Below are positions 1 through 8,520 of a DNA stretch of 64,000 nt, piece after piece. The translations under genes were made by a program, and so were the position numbers. Where the stretch lies: positions 44,241 to 108,240 of the forward strand of contig CAYJMG010000013.1 in NCBI GenBank assembly GCA_964371355.1, given 5' to 3'. This DNA comes from JACRBR01 sp964371355 (GTDB taxonomy: Bacteria; Chloroflexota; Dehalococcoidia; DSTF01; JACRBR01). The notes under the pieces are model-generated. The model saw only the letters and a program-made list of their open reading frames with translations. It was not told the DNA's origin and made no database searches. Position 1 is the stretch's first letter; each line of letters starts with the position of its first letter.

Positions 1-345
1 GTCGTCGTACGTGAGGCCCCACGCCTTCAGCGTCGAGGCCTTCTCGCCGGCGACGAACACGTCGGCGTTTGCGAGCAGCTTCTTCAGCACCACCTGTCCG
101 GACGTGACGGACACGTCGAGGGTGATGCCGCGCTTGCTCGTGTTGAGGTGGATGTAGAGGCCGGACTTCTCGGGGTCCGGCAGGTCGCCGGGGAAGGGGC
201 CGAGGCGGCGGGCGTAATCACCGGCAGGCGGCTCCACCTTGGTGACGAGCGCACCAGCGTCGGCGAGGAGCTTCGTCGCGTAGGGGCCGGCGATCCCCTG
301 CGAGATGTCGACGACACGCAGGCCGTCGAGGGCGCGTTCGGGCAT
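1..345 (-). CDS. CaiB/BaiF family CoA-transferase, 5' part (partial)
   Basis: The first 115 codons of a type III CoA-transferase run off the left edge of the window. Members of this family move CoA between acyl-CoAs and free acids in the cytosol. Translation from the ATG at 345 begins MPERALDGLRVVDIS, then GPYATKLLADAGA and KVEPP, and later LNTSKRGITLD. These are the usual N-terminal family blocks, including the nucleotide-fold start and the NRxKRGI-like stretch. The catalytic Asp would lie beyond the edge. A second, complete family member is at 38313-39623, so paralogues exist. The substrate cannot be told from this fragment. Confidence 0.85.
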   Translation of the reverse strand, partial: MPERALDGLRVVDISQGIAGPYATKLLADAGALVTKVEPPAGDYARRLGPFPGDLPDPEKSGLYIHLNTSKRGITLDVSVTSGQVVLKKLLANADVFVAGEKASTLKAWGLTYDD

Positions 346-407
346 GGATGTCCGCTCCCGTGTGTGGTGAGGGGAGGATACGCGGCCAACGACCTAGAAC
401 CAAGAAC

Positions 408-1838
408 CTACGCCTCCAGGAGCCGGCGCATCGGGCGGGCGCCGTTCGTGGCAGCGCCGTTCGTCGACGGGTCGGGCAGCGTGGCCATACGCTCGGCCTC
501 GATCTCGTCTGCGAGCTGGGCGAAGGCGATCATCATGTTCGTCTTCGCGCCCAGCGTCATGCTGAGGCCGTTCAGCAGCCCGAAAACGCGGCCGACCATC
601 AGCAGCTCCGGCGGCATTGCCGTCAGTGGGTTCTTACGCAGCAACGTCGTCGCCTGCTCGTACGACTGCTCAAACTGCTCCATCTTCGCATAGCCCTCGC
701 CGGTCTCGTGCATGCGCTTCGCAATACGCCCGATGTAGGCGTCGCCGAGCTGCTCGTAGCCCTCGGCGGTATCGGCCTTCGTGCGGAAGCCCAGCTCGCG
801 AAACGCCGTACCCATCGCACGCTGGTCGCCACTCACCAGTGTCTTCGTGAACCGCACGAGCGTGTCGCGGAAGGTGGGACCCAGATCCTTCGCCTGACCG
901 AAGTCGAGCAGCACCAGCTTTGGTCCGGGCTGCACCATGAGGTTGCCCGGATGCGGGTCGGCGTGGAAGAAGCCGTGCCGCACGATCATCTCGGCGAAGC
1001 AGTGGACGAGGATCTTCGCCACATCCGACTTCGCGATCCCCATACGTTCCAGCGCCACCGTGTCGGTAATCTTCACGCCGTCGATGTACTCCATCGTGAG
1101 GACGCGGCGGCTGGTGTAGTCCCAGTAGATTTGCGGGACCACGATGTCCTCGACGTACGAGAAGTCGTGCGCCACGCGCTCCGCGTTGTGCCCCTCGTTG
1201 ATGAAGTCCAGTTCCTTGGGGATGGTCTGGCGCATCTCGTCGGCCACGAACCGATAGTCCATCGACTTGTCGACCCGGTTCAGCACGCGGATGAAGAACG
1301 ACATGTTATCGAGGTCGATATCGACGATGTGCTCGATGCCCGGATACTGCACCTTCACCGCGCAGACGCGGCCGTCGTGCAGGATCGCGCGGTGCACCTG
1401 CGCCAGCGAGGCCGACGCGACGGGCTCCGGGTTGAACTCGGCGAACATCTCCTCGAGCGAGCGGCCCAGCTCGCGCTCGACGATGTGCTTGATGCTGTCG
1501 AAGGGCTCCGGCGGCACTTCGTCGTGCAGGCGGGACAGGACCTCGACGTAGGCCTCAGGCAGGACGTCCGGGCGCGTGCCGAGAAGCTGGCCGGTCTTGA
1601 TGAGCAGCCCCTGGTTCTTCACCGCCGTCTCGTAGAAGCGCTCGGCGCTCCAGCGGTGGTGCTTCTCGCGGCGGAGATCGGCCCAGTCCTTCCCCTTGCG
1701 TTTCTCGCGGAAGGAGATGAACTTGTAGCCGAGGAACACGCGGGCCAGCATCCGGCCGACGCTTACGAAGCGGCGAGGACGGCTCCGAGGGGCGCTGCCC
1801 CGCTTGCGTGCGCCATAGGTGGGAGAGGCGGCGGCCAT
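408..1838 (-). CDS. ABC1 atypical kinase / UbiB-AarF family protein
   Basis: This 476-residue protein has all the ABC1 kinase-like marks: the KTGQ motif (residues 81-84), the alanine-rich loop ASASLAQVH (141-149), a VAVK-type lysine (K162), the catalytic loop HADPHPGN (291-298) and DFGQ (311-314). Family members such as UbiB/Coq8 are ATP-binding proteins tied to isoprenoid-lipid and quinone metabolism. Unlike UbiB it has no C-terminal membrane helices, so it resembles the soluble AarF type. The 5' flank holds a perfect palindrome 24 bases before the start, suggesting control by a dimeric repressor. The physiological substrate is unknown. Confidence 0.9.
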   Translation of the reverse strand: MAAASPTYGARKRGSAPRSRPRRFVSVGRMLARVFLGYKFISFREKRKGKDWADLRREKHHRWSAERFYETAVKNQGLLIKTGQLLGTRPDVLPEAYVEVLSRLHDEVPPEPFDSIKHIVERELGRSLEEMFAEFNPEPVASASLAQVHRAILHDGRVCAVKVQYPGIEHIVDIDLDNMSFFIRVLNRVDKSMDYRFVADEMRQTIPKELDFINEGHNAERVAHDFSYVEDIVVPQIYWDYTSRRVLTMEYIDGVKITDTVALERMGIAKSDVAKILVHCFAEMIVRHGFFHADPHPGNLMVQPGPKLVLLDFGQAKDLGPTFRDTLVRFTKTLVSGDQRAMGTAFRELGFRTKADTAEGYEQLGDAYIGRIAKRMHETGEGYAKMEQFEQSYEQATTLLRKNPLTAMPPELLMVGRVFGLLNGLSMTLGAKTNMMIAFAQLADEIEAERMATLPDPSTNGAATNGARPMRRLLEA

Positions 1839-1861
1839 AACATCGCTCCGGGCGACCTAAA

Positions 1862-1876
1862 CTGAACGGCGTTCAG
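1862..1876. promoter_or_regulatory. Perfect 7-1-7 palindrome, candidate repressor operator
   Basis: CTGAACG-G-CGTTCAG is a perfect inverted repeat with a one-base centre, placed 24 bases upstream of the ABC1-kinase start. Symmetric GAAC/GTTC sites of this size are typical of TetR-family operators. No TetR gene is adjacent, so the regulator is unknown. Confidence 0.5.
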
Positions 1877-1958
1877 CTTCTATGTTACAGGCGTCACAAT
1901 CACGGGATCTAGGCGATCCGGGTGCAGTTTCCGCAATCTTTGTCACTCGCGATGGAGG

Positions 1959-2507
1959 TCAGCGTGGCGGTATGACGCCCAGCTTCGCCATGCCCTCCTT
2001 CACCCACGCCCAGTGCATGCGGCCGTGCATCGCGTTCGTCGCCAAGACGCCACCCACCGTGCCGTCCGCCCAGGGCGCGCCCGTTAGCTTCTCGGCGAGC
2101 TGGGCGTCGCTCAGGTCCGCCAGCAGCGCGAGCGTTTCGGCGCGGGCTTTCTGACCCAGAGCGACGACCTCGGACAAGCCCTTGTCGCGGTGCTGGACGA
2201 CCCATGACTCGGTCATCTCGTGCACCGTCGCCATGATCTGGTCCAACGAGCGCGGCGTACCATCCTCGTTGGTGCGCAGGCCAACCGGGTTCGTCTCGCC
2301 CGCGACATGCCGGCGGATCATGCGCACGAAGTTGTGCTCGATGCCTGCAAGGTGCGCGAGGTGGTCCTTCGGCGACCACAGCGACGCGGGATCGTGCTCG
2401 CTCTTCGTGACCCCGCGGAGCAGATCACTGGGCGGCAGCATGGCGTAGGTCTCGAGGAGCCAGGCGCGGTCGCGGTCCAGCGTGGCTTCTATCTCGATGC
2501 GGTCCAT
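1959..2507 (-). CDS. DinB-like / ClbS-DfsB-type protein
   Basis: This 182-residue protein has the four-helix DinB-superfamily pattern. An early helix is followed by SPKDHLAHLAGIEHNFVRMI, which carries the conserved histidines, and by a late MHGRMHWAWVKEG segment with more His residues that could complete a metal site. Family members include metal-dependent thiol transferases and colibactin self-resistance protein ClbS; many have no known role. It stands alone on the minus strand behind an intergenic tract of TCAGTT-type repeats, and its ribosome site is weak. Family assignment is fairly sure, activity is not. Confidence 0.7.
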   Translation of the reverse strand: MDRIEIEATLDRDRAWLLETYAMLPPSDLLRGVTKSEHDPASLWSPKDHLAHLAGIEHNFVRMIRRHVAGETNPVGLRTNEDGTPRSLDQIMATVHEMTESWVVQHRDKGLSEVVALGQKARAETLALLADLSDAQLAEKLTGAPWADGTVGGVLATNAMHGRMHWAWVKEGMAKLGVIPPR

Positions 2508-2666
2508 TCTGAAGTTCTCAGTTCCCGGCTATCAGTTGTCAGTTCTCAGCACTATCCCCGATGATACAGGGTGGTTGAAATTGGCACTCCTCCGGCGTGA
2601 GGTGGCGGCTCTTGTTGAAGTCCGCGGCAAGTACGATGATCTAGCGTTCAGGAAAAGGAGCGGCCG

Positions 2667-3278
2667 ATGACGCTGGCTGAATCGCTGCAGAAGTACCACG
2701 AGGGCATGTTTGGCGAGCTGCTGGGCATCCGGTTCGTCGAAGCGGAGCCCGAGCGCATCGTGGCGGAACTCACCGTGCGCGAGGAGCTGTGCACGACGCC
2801 CGGCATCATGCACGGCGGCGCGATCATGGCGTTCGCCGACTCGCTGGGCGGCACGGCGACGGCGTTGAACCTGCCGCCGGGCGCCGGGACGACGACGATT
2901 GAGTCCAAGACCAACTTCTTCGCGCCCGGGCGCACCGGCGAGACCGTGCGCGCGGAGTGCGTGGCACTGCACCGCGGCAAGCGGACGATGGTGTGGCAAA
3001 CGCGCGTCACGAACCCGGAGGGACGGCTGCTCGCGCTGGTCACGCAGACGCAGATCGTGCTGGAGGCCAAGCCAAACGAACAGGAGACGCTGACGGCGCT
3101 CTTCGCGGGGAAGTCGCGGGCCGAACAGAAGGCGCTGCTGGCGAGGCTGGAGCGTGCCGGCGCGGCGGTGTACCGGGCGCTGGCAGCGGAGGAGACGGAC
3201 GCGGGTGCGCGTGAGGCGTTGCTGGCGGCCGCGGTGAAGGAAGAGGAGAACGCGGAGACGCTGGAGGCGCAGGCGTAG
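2667..3278 (+). CDS. PaaI-type hotdog thioesterase with C-terminal helical extension
   Basis: Residues 1-135 form a hotdog-fold acyl-CoA thioesterase domain of the PaaI/YbgC group. The GIMHGGAIMAFADSLGG segment carries the HGG turn (49-51) and the acidic residue D58 used in hydrolysis of acyl- or aryl-CoA thioesters. About 65 further residues, rich in Ala and Glu, are predicted helical (KSRAEQKALLARLERAGAAV) and are not part of the usual 140-residue enzyme; they may aid oligomerisation. A GGAGCGG-like ribosome site precedes the ATG. The real substrate is unknown; phenylacetyl-CoA-like products are typical of the family. Confidence 0.85.
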   Translation: MTLAESLQKYHEGMFGELLGIRFVEAEPERIVAELTVREELCTTPGIMHGGAIMAFADSLGGTATALNLPPGAGTTTIESKTNFFAPGRTGETVRAECVALHRGKRTMVWQTRVTNPEGRLLALVTQTQIVLEAKPNEQETLTALFAGKSRAEQKALLARLERAGAAVYRALAAEETDAGAREALLAAAVKEEENAETLEAQA

Positions 3279-3341
3279 TGGTTAGTCGTTAGTGGTAGGC
3301 GGTTGGCGTCGCGACACGGCCCCTGACAAGCTCCTTGTTCC

Positions 3342-3698
3342 TCATGACCTTCTGACTCGGACGCGATTGCTCTCCACGACGACAGTGCAACCCTCGTACT
3401 GTTCCAGTGAATGCAGATCCAGAAACACTCGGACGAACTCCATGATCGCGTAGGCGTCCTCGCGCGGGGGACGAAACAGGATCACGCCTGCATGATCTCC
3501 GGGAGGGAAGCTGCGGATATCGCCGAATCCCTTGTCCAGTGTGAACAGGATCCGACCTTCTCTTCCGGCTGCTTCCAAGATAAGCGGATCGGGTTGACCC
3601 TCGAGATCCTCATCGAACACGGTGTGGGCGTCATGGCCCGCTGCGGAACACACCTCGGCGACATACTTTGAGAGGCTCTCGTCGATCTTGACTTTCAC
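3342..3698 (-). CDS. DUF5615 PIN-like toxin-type protein
   Basis: This 118-residue protein fits the DUF5615/Mut7-C-like PIN group. It begins MKVKIDESLSKYVAE, where an early Asp is expected, then GHDAHTVFDEDLEGQPD and ILFTLDKGFGDIRSFPP, which resembles the TxDxDF acidic centre of PIN RNases. Proteins of this group are usually encoded with a DUF433 partner and are proposed toxin RNases. Here the start overlaps the stop of such a DUF433 gene by four bases, so the two are translated together. Toxicity is inferred from the pairing. Confidence 0.75.
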   Translation of the reverse strand: MKVKIDESLSKYVAEVCSAAGHDAHTVFDEDLEGQPDPLILEAAGREGRILFTLDKGFGDIRSFPPGDHAGVILFRPPREDAYAIMEFVRVFLDLHSLEQYEGCTVVVESNRVRVRRS

Positions 3699-3922
3699 GA
3701 ACGCAGAGGCAGGACTTCCTCGCGGGCAAGGAAGGCGCCGTAGGCAGCGGACGCGCGTATGCCCTCTCGCGTCAGGGAGGGATAGTGATCCAGGATCTCA
3801 TCCGGTGTCATGCCTGCCGCAAGACAATCGAGCACAACCGTCACGGGAATGCGCGTGCCGCGGACCGTGGCCTGTCCGTGCATGATGTTCGGGTCATTGA
3901 CGATGAGGTCGAGTAGTTCCAT
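3695..3922 (-). CDS. DUF433 antitoxin-like DNA-binding protein
   Basis: This 75-residue DUF433 protein begins MELLDLIVNDPNIMHGQATV, then RGTRIPVTVVLDCLAAGMTPDEILDHYPSL, a strongly conserved block with a predicted helix-turn-helix. DUF433 proteins normally precede DUF5615 PIN-like genes and are thought to neutralise them and autorepress the operon. The order antitoxin then toxin, with a four-base overlap, fits that scheme. No clear palindromic operator was found in the short gap before the start. Confidence 0.8.
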   Translation of the reverse strand: MELLDLIVNDPNIMHGQATVRGTRIPVTVVLDCLAAGMTPDEILDHYPSLTREGIRASAAYGAFLAREEVLPLRS

Positions 3923-3988
3923 CGTAGGGACATTCTACGCGAATCGACGCCGAACTACACTCTCCTGACGCCGATAAGGAGGCCAGGC

Positions 3989-4507
3989 ATGGAGCTGCGG
4001 GAGATACAGGCGCCCATCAAGGAGCGATACAAGGCGGAGCCGGGGGCGGCGCTCATCACGCTGACGGCCGAGGCGCGGCATGGTGAGACGAGTACCGCGT
4101 GCTCGGTCGATATCGGACGAGCGGTGTACGACGCACAGGCGCATGCCGGCGTCGGCGGCGCGGGCACGGCGGCGTGCAGCGGCGACCTGCTGCTGGGTGC
4201 GCTGGCGGCGTGTGCGCAGATCACGTGCCAGATGGTCGCCGAAGCTTCGGGCGTGCCTGTCGAGCGCGTCGACGTGACGGTGGAGGGCGATCTGGACCTG
4301 CGCGGCACGCTGGGCATCGCGCGGAAGGCGCCGGTGGGGTTCGCGGCGATACGCACGCGGTTCGACATCACGGCGCCGGATGCGACCGACGAGCAGGTCG
4401 AGCGCCTGCGACGCAGCGCGGAGGCGTACTGCACCGTCCTGCAGACGCTGCTGCATCCGCCGGCCATCGAGACGGCGTGGTCGAGGAACGAGAGCGCGAG
4501 CAGCTAG
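3989..4507 (+). CDS. OsmC/Ohr family peroxiredoxin-like protein
   Basis: This 172-residue OsmC-fold protein has the SGDLLLGALAACAQITCQMVA block and a second region with EAYCTVLQTL. C75 or C80 and C148 are in the positions used by the two redox cysteines of OsmC/Ohr proteins, which reduce organic hydroperoxides with lipoyl or thiol donors. The start at 3989 is set by a strong AAGGAGG ribosome site. Its stop overlaps the stop of a small convergent gene. Whether it is a true peroxidase or an OsmC-like protein of other use cannot be decided from sequence. Confidence 0.85.
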   Translation: MELREIQAPIKERYKAEPGAALITLTAEARHGETSTACSVDIGRAVYDAQAHAGVGGAGTAACSGDLLLGALAACAQITCQMVAEASGVPVERVDVTVEGDLDLRGTLGIARKAPVGFAAIRTRFDITAPDATDEQVERLRRSAEAYCTVLQTLLHPPAIETAWSRNESASS

Positions 4508-4611
4508 AGGCCGACGCCCAGCAACCACTGGTTGACGACGAGCATCGCGGCGAAGACCGCGGCCGCCGCCAGCATCGCGGCGACTTCGAACGGCAGAAAC
4601 ATGGCGGTCAT
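4504..4611 (-). CDS. 35-residue single-pass membrane peptide
   Basis: An ATG at 4611 follows a strong AGGAGG ribosome site and opens a 35-codon frame. It encodes MTAMFLPFEV followed by a hydrophobic Ala/Met/Val-rich helix and NQWLLGVGL, so most of the peptide is one predicted membrane helix. The gene is convergent with the osmC-like gene and their stop codons overlap. The family is not recognised. The strong ribosome site and clean hydrophobic design argue for a real gene, but the length makes this uncertain. Confidence 0.45.
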   Translation of the reverse strand: MTAMFLPFEVAAMLAAAAVFAAMLVVNQWLLGVGL

Positions 4612-4684
4612 GGCGTGCCTCCTGTTCGGGTGAACATCCCGAGGCGCCCTGATCGTACCTCTCATCGCCCGGCCGCTGCGAGCC

Positions 4685-5083
4685 TCAGCGCGGGCCCTGC
4701 TGCCAGACCCCGATGACGTTCCCGGCCGGATCCCGGAACGTCGCCACCCACAGGTCACCCTCCGGGTATGGCTCCCTCACCACCTTCCCGCCGTGCTCGA
4801 TGATGGCCGCCAGCGCGTCGTCGATGCCACTCACGTAGATGTAGGGCAGCACGCCGGGTTCGCGGGAGATCTCCCGGCCGGCCATGAAGGCGCCGCTCAC
4901 GTCACCGGTCGCATCGTCGAAGCCCACGTGCGAGGTATCGCGGCCGCGGATGTTCCACCCGAAGACGCGTTCGTAGAACCCGGCGAGCGAGCGCGGGTCG
5001 GACGCCGGGATCTGGATGTACGAGATACCTCCGGGCCGGAAGAGCGTCCTGCCTGTGCTGGTCTGGCCTTCGGGCGATGTCAT
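4685..5083 (-). CDS. VOC (glyoxalase/bleomycin resistance fold) protein
   Basis: This 132-residue vicinal-oxygen-chelate protein reads GISYIQIPASDPRSLAGFYERVFGWNIRG near its start and VVREPYPEGDLWVATFRDPAGNVIGVWQQ at its end, the usual beta-alpha-beta-beta-beta module with a terminal DPxGN turn. The family includes glyoxalases, dioxygenases and antibiotic-binding proteins. I chose the ATG at 5083, with an AGGACAGGA-type ribosome site; an upstream start at 5122 would add 13 residues without family similarity. The typical metal ligands are incomplete (a Gln or His pair is not obvious), so it may bind rather than convert its ligand. Confidence 0.8.
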   Translation of the reverse strand: MTSPEGQTSTGRTLFRPGGISYIQIPASDPRSLAGFYERVFGWNIRGRDTSHVGFDDATGDVSGAFMAGREISREPGVLPYIYVSGIDDALAAIIEHGGKVVREPYPEGDLWVATFRDPAGNVIGVWQQGPR

Positions 5084-5164
5084 TTCCTGTCCTTGAACCC
5101 ACGCAGCGGGCCTGATCGGCACCAGTGTGTTGGATGGCCATCAGTCTACGCCATGTCACTGCTG

Positions 5165-6688
5165 CTACTCGCAAGCAGCGGCGAGTTCGTCGCTGGACGC
5201 GACGGCGCTGCGCGCGCGGGATCTGGTCCACGTCCAGCTCCGCCAGTCGTCTCCCTCGTCGACGTAACGTCGCCGAAGCTCCTTCGCCACCGCGCAGCGT
5301 TCCTCTGCCGGTATCACGTCTAGCTTCCCGACGAGCGACGGCACGGCGTCAGCGCTCAGGCTCAGGGCGTAGTCGCTGTCGAACGGCCGCTCGCCGCCCA
5401 CCAGCGCGGCGTTTCGCCGGACGATGAAGCCATCGGGATTGAGGACGTTGAGGCCTGCCACGGCCGCGAGCCCGGCCACGAAGATGCCAAACGCAAAGCG
5501 CTCGCGCTGCCCACGGAGGACGGTCCAGACGAGCCACACGAACACGACAAAGAGCCACGCCATGAACGCCGTCGTGTACAGCCTCAGCTCGGTCAACCCG
5601 AACGCTTCCTGATACAGACGCATCCGCTGGAGAGCCGACGCCATCACGACGAACACCAGGGCGACCAGCAGTCCGGCGAACGCGGCGTAGAACCGGTGCA
5701 GTCGCGGAACCTTCGGCAGCAGCCAGTGGGTGAACAGCAGGAATGGGACGACGAGCGCGGCGACCGCCACAAGCTCGAAGAATCCGCGGCGGGCGTATTC
5801 CGCATAGGTCAACGACGATGACGACTCCACACGACTGGCGCCACCAAAGAGATACCGAAACTGCACACCCACGAAGATCAGGAAGAGGGCATCGATGAGC
5901 CCGAAGACCACGCCGACTTCGATGAATTCGAAGCGAAGCCAGCCTATTCGAGGCGTTTCCGGCACCGGTTCGCGTTCAGCGAGGAGGGCGCCCCAGAAAT
6001 AACTTCCCGCCAGCCAGCCAAGCACCGCCGACAACATCAGATGCTCAAACGTCTGCTCTGGACTTAACAACAGCGCTTGTCGTAGCAGATCTCGGAAGAA
6101 GATGTCGGCCGACGCGAACAGCGCGCCGAAGACCAGCATCGGCACTGCGGCAATCGCCAGCCCTCGACCCAGTGCTCCAAGACGGGCGGACCGTTCGGGC
6201 GCGATGACCAGTCGCCAATCGAGGTGATCGCCAAGGAGGACGAACCCGCCGAGAACGGCGTGCAGAGCCGATACCGCTGCATTCGCTACATACTCGGTAC
6301 CGCTCGCCCGGCGCAGACCGCCTGCGCTGGTCCGGAACGCGACCATCCCCAAACAGAGGAAGACGGCCATGAGGTTGAGAGTCTGAAGGACCGGCGACGA
6401 TCGCCACACGAGCATGAGCGAGAAACCGAATGCCGCACACAACCACGCGGTGCCACGCGCTCGGGGAAGCCCCAGCCGCTCGAACCGCGGAAGGATCATC
6501 GTCATCGCACTCAACCCCATGAGCCAGACGGTGACGTTCAGACCCCAGGGCCGCGCGCGCAACAGAAGATCGCCGGCCAGGCCGAGAGCGAGAGCGGCGG
6601 CCAGGATAACCCAGCCACCACCGACCTTCTCAGTCGTACCACTTGCGGGGAGACCAAGGACCTTCGATGAGATCATCGATCGCAGCAT
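5165..6688 (-). CDS. DUF4173 multi-spanning membrane protein
   Basis: This 507-residue integral membrane protein has about ten hydrophobic segments. The block SLTYAEYARRGFFELVAVAALVVPFLLF is the most conserved stretch of the DUF4173/DUF4153 family, and an N-terminal LLLRARPWGLNVTVW also fits. The soluble C-terminus has LNPDGFIVRRNAA and YALSLSADAVPSLV, a segment usual in this family. The function of the family is unknown. It is a single gene with no obvious operon partner. Family naming is firm, role is open. Confidence 0.85.
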   Translation of the reverse strand: MLRSMISSKVLGLPASGTTEKVGGGWVILAAALALGLAGDLLLRARPWGLNVTVWLMGLSAMTMILPRFERLGLPRARGTAWLCAAFGFSLMLVWRSSPVLQTLNLMAVFLCLGMVAFRTSAGGLRRASGTEYVANAAVSALHAVLGGFVLLGDHLDWRLVIAPERSARLGALGRGLAIAAVPMLVFGALFASADIFFRDLLRQALLLSPEQTFEHLMLSAVLGWLAGSYFWGALLAEREPVPETPRIGWLRFEFIEVGVVFGLIDALFLIFVGVQFRYLFGGASRVESSSSLTYAEYARRGFFELVAVAALVVPFLLFTHWLLPKVPRLHRFYAAFAGLLVALVFVVMASALQRMRLYQEAFGLTELRLYTTAFMAWLFVVFVWLVWTVLRGQRERFAFGIFVAGLAAVAGLNVLNPDGFIVRRNAALVGGERPFDSDYALSLSADAVPSLVGKLDVIPAEERCAVAKELRRRYVDEGDDWRSWTWTRSRARSAVASSDELAAACE

Positions 6689-6953
6689 CGCGTGAGTGGG
6701 GCGCGAGCGGCAATGGTCCTCGTCTGATATTTCCCTGATGCTTATGAGCCAAGTGGGTCAGCCTGACGGCGCTCTGTGCGATTTCAGATTGCGGGCAGCG
6801 GGAGTGTCGCTCCAGCAATTCAACAGCAGATTCGCAGCGCTTGGTGTCCGATTACTATCCGGGTGATCGGTTCGTTACACCGGTTCGTACCAACGCGACT
6901 CGCCTCAGTCCAGGAACGCGGCCGGACGCATGCAGTTGCAGGGAACGCGGCCG
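6689..6953. other. Intergenic region without recognised gene
   Basis: These 265 bases between two minus-strand genes contain no frame with family similarity. A short direct repeat GGAACGCGGCCG occurs near 6914 and 6942. No promoter or terminator could be assigned with confidence. Confidence 0.4.
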
Positions 6954-8330
6954 TCACCCACCTGCGACGCTCCTGAAGATGCGTGACCGAAGCCTTGCTG
7001 TGCGGCCCGTGCGCTGCTCCGTGCGGTCGGCTGACCTGCCGAGCGCCAACATTCCCCTGATAGCGATCCATCGGAACGGCTCGGGCTCCCATGCCGACGG
7101 CACCGTATCGACCCACGCCATCTGCGTACGCAGGGTTGATGCGCCAACAATGAGCTCGGCCAGCGTGCGGCCGGCCAGATTGGTCGCAGCGACGCCCTCG
7201 CCGACATAGCCGCCGAGCCACCCCATGCCGCTCGACCGGTCAAGCCCCACAGACGTGCGCCAGTTACGCGGTACACCGATCGCTCCACCCCAACGGTGCG
7301 TGATTGCCACACCCTTCAGGACGGGGAAGAGCCGCAAGAGCGCCAGTTCCACTTCCCTGAAATGTGGATCGTCAAACCGGAAGCGATCCTGGATGGAGGA
7401 GCCATATCCGTAGTGCCCAGAGCCGCCGAAGGCGATGCGGCCGTCGGCCGTCTTCTGGCCGTAGGTGACGATCCGGCGTCCATCCTGGAACGTCTGTCGT
7501 TCGTCCAGCCCGATCTCCTCCCAAACGGCGTCGGGCAGCGGCTCGGTGGCAATCATGAACGTATGCAGCGGAACGAGGTGTGACGCGAGGCCGGGCAGTC
7601 TGGCGGTGTACGCCTCCGTCGCTCGGATCACGTACTTCGCGCGCAGTTCGCCGTCCCGAGTCACCACGCGCCCCGGCGCGATCGTGGTGGCGCGCGATTG
7701 CTCGGAGATTTGCACGCCGCGGCGTTCGACAACGTCGGCCAGACCCCGCGCGAGGCGGGCGGGGTGAATCGCGGCGCAGTGGGGAGTGAACAGGCCGCCC
7801 AGCGCCCCTCGGGCCACCACGTGAGTCGCGCTCTCCTCCGGCGTCAGCCAGCGGTAGTCCTCCGGCCCGAAACCCCACTCGGCGAGTTTCCCCTGCCGGA
7901 GTCTCAGCGCCTCGAGCTCCGCTGGTGTAGTTGCGACGCAGATCGAGCCCCCCTTGTGAAAGTGGCACTCGATCCCCTCGGTCCGGCAGACCCTGCCAAC
8001 CTCGTCGACGGCGTCGCACGCCGCCCGCAAAAGGGCCACGCCCGCGGCGCGCCGGGCGGGCCGCTCCAGCAACGCTTCGACTCCGGCAACCAGGCCGAAA
8101 CACCAGCCGCCGTTACGACCCGACGCCCCGAACCCGGCGATCTCTGACTCGACGATGGCGATGGTCATGTCGGGTTTCAGCGCCGAAAGGTAGTAGGCCG
8201 TCCAGAGGCCAGAGAAGCCGGCGCCTACGATGGCGACATCGACCTCCTTTGAGTGGCTGAGCGGCGGCCGGGGCTCGATGGGTGCGGGCAGGCTATCGTG
8301 CCAGAAGCTGATCGATGCGTAGTTGTTCAT
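6954..8330 (-). CDS. FAD-dependent amine oxidase-like oxidoreductase (DAO family)
   Basis: This 458-residue flavoprotein has a Rossmann FAD-binding motif VDVAIVGAGFSGLWTAYYL near residue 32 and SEIAGFGASGRNGGWCFGL, the characteristic segment of the DAO group that includes gamma-glutamylputrescine oxidase. Later come LAEWGFGPEDYRWLTPEE and a C-terminal WGGAIGVPRNWRTSVG-GGYVGEGVAATNLAGRTLAEL block closing the FAD site. Such enzymes oxidise secondary or primary amines or amino acids to imines, making hydrogen peroxide. The substrate is not visible from sequence. It is a stand-alone gene; about 70 C-terminal residues extend past the family core. Confidence 0.85.
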   Translation of the reverse strand: MNNYASISFWHDSLPAPIEPRPPLSHSKEVDVAIVGAGFSGLWTAYYLSALKPDMTIAIVESEIAGFGASGRNGGWCFGLVAGVEALLERPARRAAGVALLRAACDAVDEVGRVCRTEGIECHFHKGGSICVATTPAELEALRLRQGKLAEWGFGPEDYRWLTPEESATHVVARGALGGLFTPHCAAIHPARLARGLADVVERRGVQISEQSRATTIAPGRVVTRDGELRAKYVIRATEAYTARLPGLASHLVPLHTFMIATEPLPDAVWEEIGLDERQTFQDGRRIVTYGQKTADGRIAFGGSGHYGYGSSIQDRFRFDDPHFREVELALLRLFPVLKGVAITHRWGGAIGVPRNWRTSVGLDRSSGMGWLGGYVGEGVAATNLAGRTLAELIVGASTLRTQMAWVDTVPSAWEPEPFRWIAIRGMLALGRSADRTEQRTGRTARLRSRIFRSVAGG

Positions 8331-8520
8331 GACCGCATCCCTCGACGAAAACTCGCATTAGTCACCGCGGGGAACTATAGCCAGCCCGATGACATGCAGC
8401 TACGGCAGCAGGCCGGCAGGGAGGCGTCCTCATCACCGGCGTAGTTCAATACTCAAGGCGTGGCGTTACCCAGCAGAACCTCACGTCCGGTGCTTCCGCT
8501 ACCGCCTCGTACAAACATCA

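Noticed and set aside
348..1865. Plus-strand frame opposite the ABC1 kinase
   Set aside because: The ABC1 motifs on the minus strand are complete. The plus frame is a low-complexity antisense product.
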